NCBI GenBank assembly: GCA_022791255.1
Contig: JAAVYR010000017.1
Location: forward strand, 1-47,937
DNA length: 47,937 nucleotides
Origin: Peptococcaceae bacterium
GTDB lineage: Bacteria > Bacillota > Dehalobacteriia > UBA4068 > JAAVYR01
Direction of reading: 5' to 3'
Under the pieces are notes generated by a model, which saw only the letters and a list, made by a program, of their open reading frames with translations, made no database searches and was not told the origin of the DNA. The position numbers were made by a program, and so were the translations under genes. The number at the start of each line of letters is the position of its first letter. Within the stretch, counting starts at the first letter, position 1. Of this stretch, positions 24,123 to 32,543 are shown piece by piece.

Positions 24123-25058
24123 CTATCTGCCCTCCGTTTCTGGTATCATGTTTTGTAATAACTCTGTAAATGTTTCTGCTATATTTTGCCGCAGGAAAGA
24201 ACAAATCTCTGACCAATCGCCCGCTGTCTCGGATGCCGATGTTATTCCAGGCTCAGACAGCCGCGCAAGGGGTTCCCATTGATTAAGTGGAAACATCGGT
24301 ACAACCGCCTTTTCGCTTGCCCCATTCTCAGAACTTACCAGTTCAGGAAATGTTTCTTTTTCTGCTGCTGTAGACATAGCGATTGTGCTAGCCCCGGTTC
24401 CCCCTAGGTTTTTCTGTGCTGCCGCCTTTTCTCTTATGGTTTTCACCAGCATGATGTTCTCTTTTTCTCCACCTGTGATAGCTGCTGCTGCCTGATGCCA
24501 ATGGTTCTCTGACTGATAAAGCTGGGTTTGGTAACGATATTCATTGATTTGCTGATTTAAGTAAGATTGATAGATTGCCGTGTTTTCTATTAACGTTGGT
24601 ATCCCCTGTCCATAACGGGATGACTCGTCTATGACAAGATTAGCCGGAGGTCCATAGATAGGTGGCGCCACCACCTGGCCCTGAACAGCTTCAGCTGTTG
24701 TTTGTCGCGGGATAATAGGCGTAATCATCGCCCCAGCACCCTCTGTTTTTCTACTGGTAGCCACTTTCCCCGTTGCCGCTCCCCGCACTTCTTCTTTGGG
24801 TTTTAACCCATATAAAAAGTTAAGAAATTCACTTTGCGGTCTTGCGGCAGAAAGGGATAACATGCCCCTACTATCAAAATACGGCTCCACTGTTAAAAAT
24901 TTTTGCAAATAAGCTTTTTCTTTTGGGAATAAATCGCTTTTTTGCTGTTGAAATACCCCCTCCATAGGCGGTAATGGTGTCATCTGAGTCCTTGGATTAG
25001 AAAATAATCCCCCCGCACGATTACCGATCCTAGAAAAGAGCTGATGTTGTGTTGGCAA
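24123..25058 (-). CDS. Unusually short protein in the tape-measure position
   Basis: A 311-residue protein between the tail chaperone and the LysM protein, the place of the tape measure in PBSX-like phages, where I would expect 600-1300 residues. It is rich in Gln, Ala and Pro, with a probable coiled helix near residues 165-230 (YQSYLNQQINEYRYQTQLYQSENHW), but has no hydrophobic segment or peptidase motif. The start is TTG at 25058, with GGAGGGG five bases upstream; no ATG is nearby. If it is the ruler it would set a tail of roughly 45 nm by the usual 1.5 angstrom per residue rule. It could instead be an unrelated protein filling a deletion. Confidence 0.55.
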   Translation of the reverse strand: MPTQHQLFSRIGNRAGGLFSNPRTQMTPLPPMEGVFQQQKSDLFPKEKAYLQKFLTVEPYFDSRGMLSLSAARPQSEFLNFLYGLKPKEEVRGAATGKVATSRKTEGAGAMITPIIPRQTTAEAVQGQVVAPPIYGPPANLVIDESSRYGQGIPTLIENTAIYQSYLNQQINEYRYQTQLYQSENHWHQAAAAITGGEKENIMLVKTIREKAAAQKNLGGTGASTIAMSTAAEKETFPELVSSENGASEKAVVPMFPLNQWEPLARLSEPGITSASETAGDWSEICSFLRQNIAETFTELLQNMIPETEGR

Positions 25059-25069
25059 AGGAACCCCTC

Positions 25070-25233
25070 CTAGTTATCATCCGGCAGGTGCGTTTGTTCT
25101 TCCATCCATACAAGCGCAGAGGCAAAAAGAAAGGCCCGCTCCCCTTTAGGCAGTTGCAATACTTGCGAAGGAAGCATGCCTTGCCTTTGCCAGATGAGAT
25201 GTAATAGATAGGAGATACCACCTGCCTGGATTA
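25070..25233 (-). CDS. Frameshift extension of the tail chaperone (T-like part)
   Basis: This frame has no start of its own and is reached by a -1 shift at A_AAA_AAC (25240-25234). From the shifted C base it reads 54 codons, beginning LIQAGGISYLLHLIW and ending at TAG 25072-25070. With the chaperone this gives a product of about 227 residues. The arrangement matches the gpG/gpGT chaperone pair of lambda and the XkdN family. Other frames in this stretch are shadows. Confidence 0.85.
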
Positions 25234-25752
25234 GTTTTTTGCGTATTCCTCTAAAGAAAGTTGAAAGCCGCTGTTTTCATCAATGATGTTACAAACCCTG
25301 TCTTTCTCGCCTGCCAGTAATAATCTGTCAATCACATCTACCCCTTGTAAGACCCCGATTTTTTCCTGTAAGATACGATTATCCCAGATTTTCTTGCGGT
25401 CTTCTTCTACGGTAGCTAGATATATTTTATAGCTGCGCAGCTTTACTAGGTCCACCCCTGTTTCCATAGATAAGGTACGGTTTTGGGGATTTACCCCGTA
25501 GTGCGCCGCCCGTTTTCGGCATTCCTGCAGCTCTTCCTCTTCCAGTGGCCGCACCCGGAAGGTAAAGAGTTCTTTCCCCTTCCGCTGGATGCTAATCTCC
25601 TGATACTGCTCTGGGTCGTCCTTAAAGCCGGCAGCCGCTAATAATTGCTGCAGTAAGAGAAACTCTTCCCGTTCCTTGTCTCGGTTTGGTTCCAATGTCC
25701 CAGAGCCAGTACCGGCCTCTGGGCTTCCTTGCGTGTTGTCCCAATCATTCAT
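25231..25752 (-). CDS. XkdN-like tail assembly chaperone
   Basis: A 173-residue protein in the conserved position after the tube gene. The acidic, Gln-rich N-terminal third precedes a helical domain (LKSYKIYLATVEEDRKKI-like). It would coat the tape measure during tail assembly. Its final codons, GCA AAA AAC TAA, form the slippery heptamer for the -1 frameshift. ATG at 25752 has AAAGGAG upstream. Confidence 0.85.
   Translation of the reverse strand: MNDWDNTQGSPEAGTGSGTLEPNRDKEREEFLLLQQLLAAAGFKDDPEQYQEISIQRKGKELFTFRVRPLEEEELQECRKRAAHYGVNPQNRTLSMETGVDLVKLRSYKIYLATVEEDRKKIWDNRILQEKIGVLQGVDVIDRLLLAGEKDRVCNIIDENSGFQLSLEEYAKN
25234..25240 (-). promoter_or_regulatory. Programmed -1 frameshift heptamer A_AAA_AAC
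   Basis: In the reading frame of the chaperone the bases are GC-A AAA AAC-TAA, a perfect X_XXY_YYZ slippery site one codon before the stop. The -1 frame is then open for 54 codons and ends before the next gene. No pseudoknot was modelled. Confidence 0.87.
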
Positions 25753-25767
25753 GGTTTCGGCTCCTTT

Positions 25768-26232
25768 TTATCTTGTTAAACGGTCAAGAAGTTCCGGTGC
25801 CGCATTGACCCGGAAAGACCATTTTCGTTCGGTGATGGTACCCGGCGCGATGGTAAGCAGATTTACCGTCTTATCAGGCACACAGTTGCGGAATACTTGT
25901 CGATGTGTGCTGCCATCCCGGCGAGAGAGTTTCCCCTGGAAGTCAAAAGTAGGCATATATCCTTGTGCCACTTCGTCCAAGAGTTCCCCTAATAATACAT
26001 CATCTTGAATAACCACCTCATTCATGGTCAGTTGGATAGAATACCCCGTGTTTACTGCAAAGGATAATACCGAGCCAATGGGTTGATACTCCTTGTTCAT
26101 TACATTGATGGTAGCTTGGAAATCAGTTACAGACCCCAAGCATACTTGTTTGCCCTGAGAAGTCGTGGCAAAGATTTGCCCATCTTTCCCAGAGACTACA
26201 TTTCTTGCGTCAGAAAAAGCTTGTTGGTTCAT
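25768..26232 (-). CDS. Tail tube protein (XkdM-like)
   Basis: A 154-residue protein next to the sheath gene, as in PBSX and Mu-like myophages. The pattern (SGKDGQIFATTSQGKQ, YQPIGSVLSFAVNTGYSIQLTMNEVVI, KLSRRDGSTHRQVFRNCVPD) fits the XkdM family, whose hexamers stack into the inner tube through which DNA passes. ATG at 26232 with AAGGGGGA upstream. Confidence 0.92.
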   Translation of the reverse strand: MNQQAFSDARNVVSGKDGQIFATTSQGKQVCLGSVTDFQATINVMNKEYQPIGSVLSFAVNTGYSIQLTMNEVVIQDDVLLGELLDEVAQGYMPTFDFQGKLSRRDGSTHRQVFRNCVPDKTVNLLTIAPGTITERKWSFRVNAAPELLDRLTR

Positions 26233-26252
26233 GTCTTGTCCCCCTTTTCTTG

Positions 26253-27674
26253 TTAGTTGTTGCTAGAAAAGCTAAATTTGAAAGTAAGATATACCTTTTC
26301 GATGCTGTCAATATCATTGGCAATAATAGAAAACCATGCACTGTCCCCTCGCGGCGGATTAGCAGCGTCTAAAATGCAGCAAGCCCCAGGCAGTAATTTT
26401 TCTTCTGCCACCATACTGTTGCAGATGCCCTGTACCACTTGGATAATAGCCGCTCTGCCATCTTCATCATTTGGTGTTACCCCCACCATCGGCGCAACAC
26501 TGTCAGAAGCCCTGGTCATCAGTTCGAAACGAATTTTTGCTCGTTTGATTTTTTTCCAGCCCTCATCATCATTACCACTAACTGTGGTTAAAGTAGTAAT
26601 ACCAGCGTCCACCCATACTTGGTCTAAGCTATTGACAGAGCATACCAACATACCATGGTCGATACAAGCTTCATATTCACTGTTCGTTAGATATTCCATT
26701 GGTTCTGCTGCCCCACTAATGGTTCGATGAGTGATGCTTTCATTAGCAGGAATACTTGCTACCATCCCTGCAATGCGTGCTGCCGCTTTTTCACCGGCAA
26801 TGAGATTACCGCTTGCGTCTTTCCAACCATTACCGACAAAAATTACTTTGTAGTCGTTAAAGAGCGCAGCTTGTGCCATTCTAGTTTCCAGGTCGTCCTC
26901 ATAGTCAGCCCCAATAACAGCAAAGGCCATTTTCCCATTTTGATAGATTTTATCCATGAAGGGCGAAAGGAGTGCCGTCACAGCTGTGTCAGTTGTATCT
27001 ACAGATAAAGTGTTAAATCGTTGTGTTTCCAGCAGCGTTAACCCCTTTTGATAGTCTTGTACCGTACCATTACCAGCAGTCCCGCCAGTAAAGGCCCCTT
27101 GGGTGATGAGAGCAAGTGTTCCCGCCCCGGTGTAATCTGCAGTTTTTACTGCAGTAAGATAGGCACTGTTAGCGATAGCAGCAAGAAGAGCGTCTGCCTC
27201 TGTGCTGTCAGTAGGATTTTTAGGAAAGACAAACCGTTCTAAAATAATTTGGTCTTCTAATAAAACCAATTCTTTTTTCCCAGCGTCTCCTAAATATTCC
27301 CGGACAATATATTGAAATTCCCGGTTTCCTTGGTGCTTTAAGGTAAGGGTAATCACATTATTTTTGGCAGCGTCCGCCAGTGTTGCCGTGCCTTTTTCCC
27401 CTTGGCTACCGATACGCACCGCAATGACTTTTTCTGCCCCACCATAAAATAATTGACTCAAGATGCTATCAGCAGCTTGCTTGCCGTAAATGGTTACGGC
27501 CTGGTCTAGACTATCTAATACTTGTACTTTATTTTGCGGTCCCCAGTTGCATTTGAATACCGCCGCACAAATACCGTTGATAGCACCAGCCCCTTGAGGC
27601 GTCCCTACATTTTCATAGCGTTGATAAATACCGGGCCGCTTTTTTGTTTCTCCCGGTGTAAAGAAAATACCCAT
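26253..27674 (-). CDS. Tail sheath protein (XkdK-like)
   Basis: A 473-residue contractile sheath subunit. It begins MGIFFTPGETKKRPGIYQRYENVG and has a central ILDKIYQ-like domain and a C-terminal DPRGDSAWF/TFKFSF-like strand exchange region. It stores the energy that drives the tube into the envelope. ATG at 27674 with AAGGAGG upstream. The presence of sheath and gp25/gpJ homologues classifies the particle as contractile. Confidence 0.95.
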   Translation of the reverse strand: MGIFFTPGETKKRPGIYQRYENVGTPQGAGAINGICAAVFKCNWGPQNKVQVLDSLDQAVTIYGKQAADSILSQLFYGGAEKVIAVRIGSQGEKGTATLADAAKNNVITLTLKHQGNREFQYIVREYLGDAGKKELVLLEDQIILERFVFPKNPTDSTEADALLAAIANSAYLTAVKTADYTGAGTLALITQGAFTGGTAGNGTVQDYQKGLTLLETQRFNTLSVDTTDTAVTALLSPFMDKIYQNGKMAFAVIGADYEDDLETRMAQAALFNDYKVIFVGNGWKDASGNLIAGEKAAARIAGMVASIPANESITHRTISGAAEPMEYLTNSEYEACIDHGMLVCSVNSLDQVWVDAGITTLTTVSGNDDEGWKKIKRAKIRFELMTRASDSVAPMVGVTPNDEDGRAAIIQVVQGICNSMVAEEKLLPGACCILDAANPPRGDSAWFSIIANDIDSIEKVYLTFKFSFSSNN

Positions 27675-27676
27675 GT

Positions 27677-27859
27677 TTACAAAACCTCCTTGTTCTTATA
27701 TTTTTCTACGATTTCTTTTGCCTGTTCTTCCGTATAAGCTTTTTTGCCGCCTCGTGTTAAGGCTGCAAAAATCAACTCTTCACCAGTCTCCCATTGCTTT
27801 GCCATTTCTTTTGTCGCAAACTCTTCTATGCCATAATAGGCACTAGCTTGTTTCTTCAT
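27677..27859 (-). CDS. Small phage protein upstream of the sheath gene
   Basis: A 60-residue charged protein. Its start overlaps the stop codon of the preceding gene by ATGA. The C-terminal half (AYTEEQAKEIVEKYKNKEVL) is an amphipathic helix. PBSX-like elements have a comparable short gene here, but I cannot name a family with certainty. Confidence 0.7.
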   Translation of the reverse strand: MKKQASAYYGIEEFATKEMAKQWETGEELIFAALTRGGKKAYTEEQAKEIVEKYKNKEVL

Positions 27860-28773
27860 GATTTCTTCACCTCATCTTCATTGAGCATAATGTGATCGAG
27901 CATATCATAAGCAGGACCTGTTTCCTTTTGGGGAATAACCCCATAACGGAAAGAAGCCGTAATTTGACACCACTCTCGTCCCGGCTTTAAATAAATTTGC
28001 TGGAGCAACCCCGGCGTTCCATCCTCGAGGACGATTTCCCCACTTAGGGATAAATCAGCCAATAACCGTTCCCCTATGGCCGCGCCCTCTCCTGCATTGG
28101 TAGCAAGATATCCGATTAACTCCCCTTCTATCCAGGAGTAGCCATAGCTTTGCTTTTTCATTGCCGAGATAGGCATTTGCTGCCAGGCAATTAAGCCCTG
28201 TCCAGGCTGCAGTCTTAAAGCTCCTGCTATATTGTCCCGTCCTGTTACCAACAGGTTTTTGCAATGCTGCTTTACCCAGTTATTAGCTGCCGTTACCAGC
28301 ATGGTTTCGTTTAAATCCTGCCAAATAGACTGGAGCGAGAAGGTCAGTGTCATGCCAAGGCCAGTAGGCTCCCGCCCTGCCCGATTTGAGGAAAATAAAC
28401 TTTTCCCAGAAATATCCTTGTGCAGATAATCCTTTTGCCAAGAAAGATAAGAGATTTCCCTGCCAGCGTTGATAATTAGCCCATGGAGCTGCCGGATAAC
28501 AAGTGGTGCGATGTCTTCGGGAAGTATTCCCCCATCATCCAGACACCAGATGTTTATCTTGAGGATCCCCCTGCTGATGCCAAAGGGGGAGTTTTCTTTG
28601 TCTATCAGATAGTCGATACGAGGAAATTGTTCTTCACCCCAGTCGTGCAGTAAATCAGATGGCGCGTTTTGGAAAAAGACCGCCGGCTTTTCTGCAAAGA
28701 CAGCTAGCTTTTCTTGGAGCTCTTGGTTTTTACAGAGTTCCGAGTAAATGATTTTTTCCAGCTCTTTATACAG
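27856..28773 (-). CDS. Phage tail completion protein with a CTG start
   Basis: Reads 305 residues if it begins at CTG 28773-28771, which follows AAGGAGG (28789-28783) by nine bases. From this CTG the frame is open throughout; the first in-frame ATG or GTG codon is only at 28353, in the middle of the protein (MTLTFSLQSIW). The 140 residues before that ATG form a normal sequence (ELEKIIYSELCKNQELQEKL, WGEEQFPRIDYLIDKENSPF), so a start at 28353 is unlikely. No close family name could be given; position between head-tail connector genes and sheath suggests a tail terminator. A mutated ATG is the alternative explanation. Confidence 0.75.
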   Translation of the reverse strand: MYKELEKIIYSELCKNQELQEKLAVFAEKPAVFFQNAPSDLLHDWGEEQFPRIDYLIDKENSPFGISRGILKINIWCLDDGGILPEDIAPLVIRQLHGLIINAGREISYLSWQKDYLHKDISGKSLFSSNRAGREPTGLGMTLTFSLQSIWQDLNETMLVTAANNWVKQHCKNLLVTGRDNIAGALRLQPGQGLIAWQQMPISAMKKQSYGYSWIEGELIGYLATNAGEGAAIGERLLADLSLSGEIVLEDGTPGLLQQIYLKPGREWCQITASFRYGVIPQKETGPAYDMLDHIMLNEDEVKKS

Positions 28774-29170
28774 AAGCCATCACCTCCTTAGCCGTACCAT
28801 AGCGTTCCTCACAATAAATGCGATTGGCAATGTTTAGTTCTCCCGGGTTTTCTACCGCCTGCACATAAAATTTTCTTATCCCACTGATGCCATCCCCTAC
28901 CAGCAAGATATCGCCAGGATGTACCATCGTCTTACCCCAGACGATAATCACATGACTAGTGGTGTGCTGCACAGCGCTACGGCGACCGTTCTCCTTTTGG
29001 CCAAAACGGTCATATTCTTTTTGGGTAATCGTAGCCAGACTACCCCAGAATTTCCCTTTGTAGATGTTTTCGTTATAAGCCACCCGGCCTTTTTCATCCA
29101 TAGCCCCTTGCTTGCGATAACAGGAAAACTCTTTGCGTTCTTTCCCTGGTCGGTAAAAGATATATTGCAT
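28766..29170 (-). CDS. Phage head-tail connector protein, probable head closure
   Basis: A 134-residue protein with an all-beta pattern in its central part (HTTSHVIIVWGKTMVHPGDILLV), resembling small head-tail joining proteins such as the Mu- and SPP1-type connector group. It ends eight bases inside the following CTG-started gene, with that gene's AAGGAGG lying within its last codons. ATG at 29170 with AGGGGGAAG upstream. The exact homology is unproven; the call rests on gene order and size. Confidence 0.6.
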   Translation of the reverse strand: MQYIFYRPGKERKEFSCYRKQGAMDEKGRVAYNENIYKGKFWGSLATITQKEYDRFGQKENGRRSAVQHTTSHVIIVWGKTMVHPGDILLVGDGISGIRKFYVQAVENPGELNIANRIYCEERYGTAKEVMASV

Positions 29171-29182
29171 ATCATCTTCCCC

Positions 29183-29608
29183 CTATCTGCTTCTTGTGTT
29201 ACCCAGCATACCGTTATAGAAGTAATGACCGCCATCAAGCTGTCCTTTGACCGAAGAAGGCAAGACTCCCTTACCAAGCACCGTTCCCTGGTAAGCCTTT
29301 TTCTGTTCCTGGTAAAGCTTCTGCCAGTGCTCAAACCGCTTGGATAAATCAACAGACATACCGCCGATTTCAAAATCTGCTTCATAGGATAACCGCATGA
29401 AGATAGCTTCTAAACATTTGAATTTTGCCAACGCCCAACTACCCCTGTTGTTGTTAAAATAGGTATTGATAATTCCCTGATATTCTTCATCACAGAGGGC
29501 TGCCGTGCTTTCTTCTCCTTCTACTTGCGTATCACCTAACTCCAGCCGCATACGGTCCACCGTGTATGCTTCAATGTTTGTGGGATCATATTGATATGTC
29601 TTGGTCAT
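29183..29608 (-). CDS. Phage head-tail adaptor-like protein
   Basis: A protein of about 141 residues, mostly helical, with RLELGDTQVEGEESTAALCDEEYQ and ALAKFKCLEAIFMRLSYEAD segments that resemble adaptor proteins placed directly behind the capsid gene. I chose ATG at 29608 because AGGTG precedes it; the longer frame would begin at a GTG three codons earlier. It overlaps the previous gene by 23 bases. Confidence 0.6.
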   Translation of the reverse strand: MTKTYQYDPTNIEAYTVDRMRLELGDTQVEGEESTAALCDEEYQGIINTYFNNNRGSWALAKFKCLEAIFMRLSYEADFEIGGMSVDLSKRFEHWQKLYQEQKKAYQGTVLGKGVLPSSVKGQLDGGHYFYNGMLGNTRSR

Positions 29609-29909
29609 AATCATCACCTACTTGCGCTTTTAATATCATTTCTATGAGACGCGGCTTTCCCCATCGTTTACTGGGCACACTGCCAGTTAATCGCTGCAGC
29701 TCTTTACAAAGATAGTCCTTATCCTGTTCTTTGAGCCGGGCAGCCATCCAACGGATTTCCTGTTCAATATCCCGTTTGTTAATGGGTACAATCAATCCCC
29801 AGGCAATGAGCTTGTCTACCATATCAATGAGGATGACCTGACCGGAGATAAAATCTCCAGTCAGATACTCTTTGTCAAAACGACAAGGCTGTAATGCTTG
29901 ATAAAGCAT
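29586..29909 (-). CDS. Phage head-associated protein of unknown function
   Basis: A 107-residue protein with an N-terminal beta hairpin-like YQALQPCRFDKEYLTGDFI segment, seen in small head proteins (DUF7210-like), and a C-terminal helix pair that resembles a SAP-type DNA-binding motif (LQRLTGSVPSKRWGKPRLIEMIL). AGGGGG precedes ATG at 29909. Not recognised with certainty. Confidence 0.6.
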   Translation of the reverse strand: MLYQALQPCRFDKEYLTGDFISGQVILIDMVDKLIAWGLIVPINKRDIEQEIRWMAARLKEQDKDYLCKELQRLTGSVPSKRWGKPRLIEMILKAQVGDDYDQDISI

Positions 29910-29920
29910 AGCGCGCCCCC

Positions 29921-30979
29921 TTATTCACTATCTTTCGTCGTAGTTGTTCCTACACAATCAGAAAGATAAATCCCTAAATCATCACCAGTTTTCTTCATGT
30001 CATAGGCGATTAACCCTTCGATAAATTCACTATGGGTACCAGGGTCCCCCTCAAACTGAGAAACAGCCATAAATTGGTTTGCCCCTAACATATCCCAAGC
30101 AAAGGTATAGCCTGCAGAAGGCTCATCAATAGCTGGGTTGTTGCTGGCATAGACAAGAAGTGCACCTTTAGGGTCACAGATGTATTCCATATTCGGTTCT
30201 TGTCCTACCCCTGCTTTGTTATAGGTGCTAGCCATCACCACTACTTGCTCCAGACCAAATAATTCAGCAAGCACTTGTTCTGTTACCCGAGAAGGACGGG
30301 CAGAACCGCCATGATACTTGATGCGTTCCAAGATATCTTTATTGTTTTTCAACGCATTAAAGGTATCAATGCCTAACGCCAGTTTGTTTGGTTTCCGGCA
30401 GCCATTTTTCCGCATATCCGTGATTAAGCTGTCAAAGAAAGTGATTGGAGAACTGTTGGCGTTGTTAAATTGATAAAATTGTTTACCGCTTGGCGTACCC
30501 GTACCAATACCGCTATATTGGTTGGTCCATACGCCGGATTTGAAGAATTTATCAGCAAAGTTTAAGTCGAGATGGATTTTCATTTTTTCCACCACTGCTC
30601 TTACCTTAGATTGTCTAGGGTCTGCCATCCCCGGCACGCCAGACCGTTCAAAGTTCAGCTGAGAGATTTGGTCGATACCGACGATTACTTGGTCTACTTG
30701 ACAGTTGTAGAGTTCATCCGTTTGGCCCAGGATAGCCGGCGCCACTCTGCCAAAGACTGGCTTTCTTTGTACATCGTCCCGCGCTAAGTCCCCTTTAGAG
30801 AATTTGTAATAATAGCTACTAGCAAGAGCTACCGGTACGACCGGGAAGATTTTATCAGCTACAAAATCCCCTTCAGATTGAAAAGAAGCAATGGCCATAT
30901 TTGTTAAGTACAAGTTTGGTTTCCATGCACCTTTTGCCACTTCTGTTTGGATTTGCATTGGATTGGTAATGTTTGTCAT
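29921..30979 (-). CDS. Major capsid protein, gpE-like
   Basis: A 352-residue protein in the usual place between the decoration protein and connector genes. Segments such as FVADKIFPVVPVALASSYYYKFSKGDLARDD and FADKFFKSGVWTNQYSG fit the major capsid protein group with an HK97-like fold common in PBSX-like and Mu-like elements. The C-terminal part contains YAYDMKKTGDDLGIYL-like regions. ATG at 30979 with GGGGG upstream. Confidence 0.88.
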   Translation of the reverse strand: MTNITNPMQIQTEVAKGAWKPNLYLTNMAIASFQSEGDFVADKIFPVVPVALASSYYYKFSKGDLARDDVQRKPVFGRVAPAILGQTDELYNCQVDQVIVGIDQISQLNFERSGVPGMADPRQSKVRAVVEKMKIHLDLNFADKFFKSGVWTNQYSGIGTGTPSGKQFYQFNNANSSPITFFDSLITDMRKNGCRKPNKLALGIDTFNALKNNKDILERIKYHGGSARPSRVTEQVLAELFGLEQVVVMASTYNKAGVGQEPNMEYICDPKGALLVYASNNPAIDEPSAGYTFAWDMLGANQFMAVSQFEGDPGTHSEFIEGLIAYDMKKTGDDLGIYLSDCVGTTTTKDSE

Positions 30980-30997
30980 CGTTCATGTCCCCCTTAC

Positions 30998-31390
30998 TTA
31001 CGCTTGATATCCAGATTTGGTAATTTGCATGAGTATTACTTCATCAGCTGCCGCAGCACTTGCTAGGGCAAAGCCCACAATAAATTTGCCGCTGGTAGCA
31101 GGGATTGCTTTCCCATTGGCGTCAGCTGCAATAGCTGCCCCCTTGGTAATCGCAGCACCTGTTTTTACATAGCCGATATCTTTTACTTGGATGTCTACGC
31201 CATCCCCTTGGGCAATAGCCCCATCATTGGTAGGCATAAATACGCCTAAGGCGCAGTCACCGGCAGCCGCCTTTACCACGCCGCCATCAGCATTAAATTT
31301 TGCAATAAAAAAAGCAGGGTCAGTCATTGCTGCTCCCGCCTTTTCGGAAATAATTGCACTGGGATTTACACTTGTAGAAATATAAGTCAT
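30998..31390 (-). CDS. Capsid decoration/stabilising protein (DUF2190-like)
   Basis: A 130-residue protein rich in Ala, Gly and Val with the repetitive small-beta pattern GDGVDIQVKDIGYVKTGAAITKGAAIAADANGKAIPA, typical of capsid cement proteins (DUF2190/head decoration) that lie upstream of the major capsid protein gene in such operons. AAAGGAG precedes ATG at 31390. Confidence 0.82.
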   Translation of the reverse strand: MTYISTSVNPSAIISEKAGAAMTDPAFFIAKFNADGGVVKAAAGDCALGVFMPTNDGAIAQGDGVDIQVKDIGYVKTGAAITKGAAIAADANGKAIPATSGKFIVGFALASAAAADEVILMQITKSGYQA

Positions 31391-31712
31391 TTTTCATTCT
31401 CCTTTCAGGGAAACATCCTATTACCGATTACGCCAAACCGTCTCCTGTCGCCTTAAAATGCCACCCTAAGCATAGTGTTCACTGTCATCCTAGATATTGC
31501 CACATATTACGAAAGCATTTTATACTACCTCCGGATATTGCCACACTTTACGAAAGCATTTCATACTACTACCGCCAATTACTTTTCCATCTGCCAGAAG
31601 TACCCAGTAATGTCCATGTACATCGTAGCACCATCCGTGGCACCACTTGTCATCCTGGGCTTTAGCGAAGGATCCTTTTCGGCATTTTACCAGTTAGATG
31701 TTTCCTTTTCCT
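31391..31712. repeat. M-R composite repeat in the phage operon
   Basis: Gap between the decoration and scaffold genes. It is filled by an M unit with a duplicated left arm (31487-31644), the terminal TGCCAC/GTGGCA motif, and an R unit at 31648-31675. No gene is seen; the overlapping open frames lack ribosome sites. Confidence 0.8.
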
Positions 31713-32543
31713 TTATAGATTTTCTTCATAGTCCGCTACCAATTGCGGGTATTCCAGACAAGCTTTTTGGATTGCACTTGCCCTGGTAAGACTAGGATTT
31801 TCTTTTTGCAAACGATCCGCAGCCTGCACGATTTTCCCCCAGCCATCAGCACTGCCGCCTTTTTCACCAGATTTGCCTATTTCGGAGAAGACGCCGCTTT
31901 TTTCGATAAGCAGCTTTTCCTCTTCCAATGCATCTAATAAGGCTGCATATCCTTGGGGCGATTTTGTTTCCAGTTCCAGCAATGTGTTACATAAGCTGTC
32001 AGCAGATTTCCCTAAGATGGCATATTCCTTAGCGATGGCCATCGTTTTGGCCCGTTGGATTTGTTTTTCCACTTGCTGGAGTTCCGCCTTTGCTTTTGCC
32101 ACTTGTTTGTCTTCTGGTTTTTTGCTGCCATACTTTTCCGCTAGTCCCCGTAAAAATTGCTTTTCCCTTGCTGTTAAGCGACTATAGTCCAGAGAGACCA
32201 TTCCTTCCCGTTTGTCTTCCCCTTCTTTTTTAGCCGGTTCATTTGCTGTTTTTTCTTTTGGAGAAATTTCCTTTTCTGGTTCAGCTGCCCGCTCCTTGTT
32301 CTCCTCACCTGTTTCCCTAGGACTTGTCGGCTTTTCCTGGTTCTGCTTTTCTTTTTCATCCAAATAATCCGCTACCATTGCTGCAAGCCGCTGCAAGAGC
32401 CGGTCGAGCAAGGAGTTTTTTTCTGCCCCCATTGCCCCTCGCCCATCTTTACTTTTGTAGAGCTTGATATGTGCGTCCGGGTTTGCTCCTTGTTCTACCA
32501 AGTCCACACTAGTGATTTTTAAGTTTTTTAGCTTGGTTGCCAT
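31713..32543 (-). CDS. Phage scaffold-like protein
   Basis: A 276-residue protein that begins MATKLKNLKITSVDLVEQGANPDAHI, a pattern that follows the XkdF protease in PBSX-like heads. A highly charged, Glu/Lys-rich linker (about residues 55-115) and a long coiled helix (KAKAELQQVEKQIQRAKTMAIAKEY) support an internal scaffold role. The start is ATG at 32543, since AAAGGAGG lies eight bases before it; the GTG three codons upstream overlaps that site. Confidence 0.78.
   Translation of the reverse strand: MATKLKNLKITSVDLVEQGANPDAHIKLYKSKDGRGAMGAEKNSLLDRLLQRLAAMVADYLDEKEKQNQEKPTSPRETGEENKERAAEPEKEISPKEKTANEPAKKEGEDKREGMVSLDYSRLTAREKQFLRGLAEKYGSKKPEDKQVAKAKAELQQVEKQIQRAKTMAIAKEYAILGKSADSLCNTLLELETKSPQGYAALLDALEEEKLLIEKSGVFSEIGKSGEKGGSADGWGKIVQAADRLQKENPSLTRASAIQKACLEYPQLVADYEENL

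Noticed and set aside
25030-25221. Open frame of 63 codons near the tail chaperone
   Set aside because: It is a shadow of the frameshift extension in another frame, and its start codon has no ribosome site.
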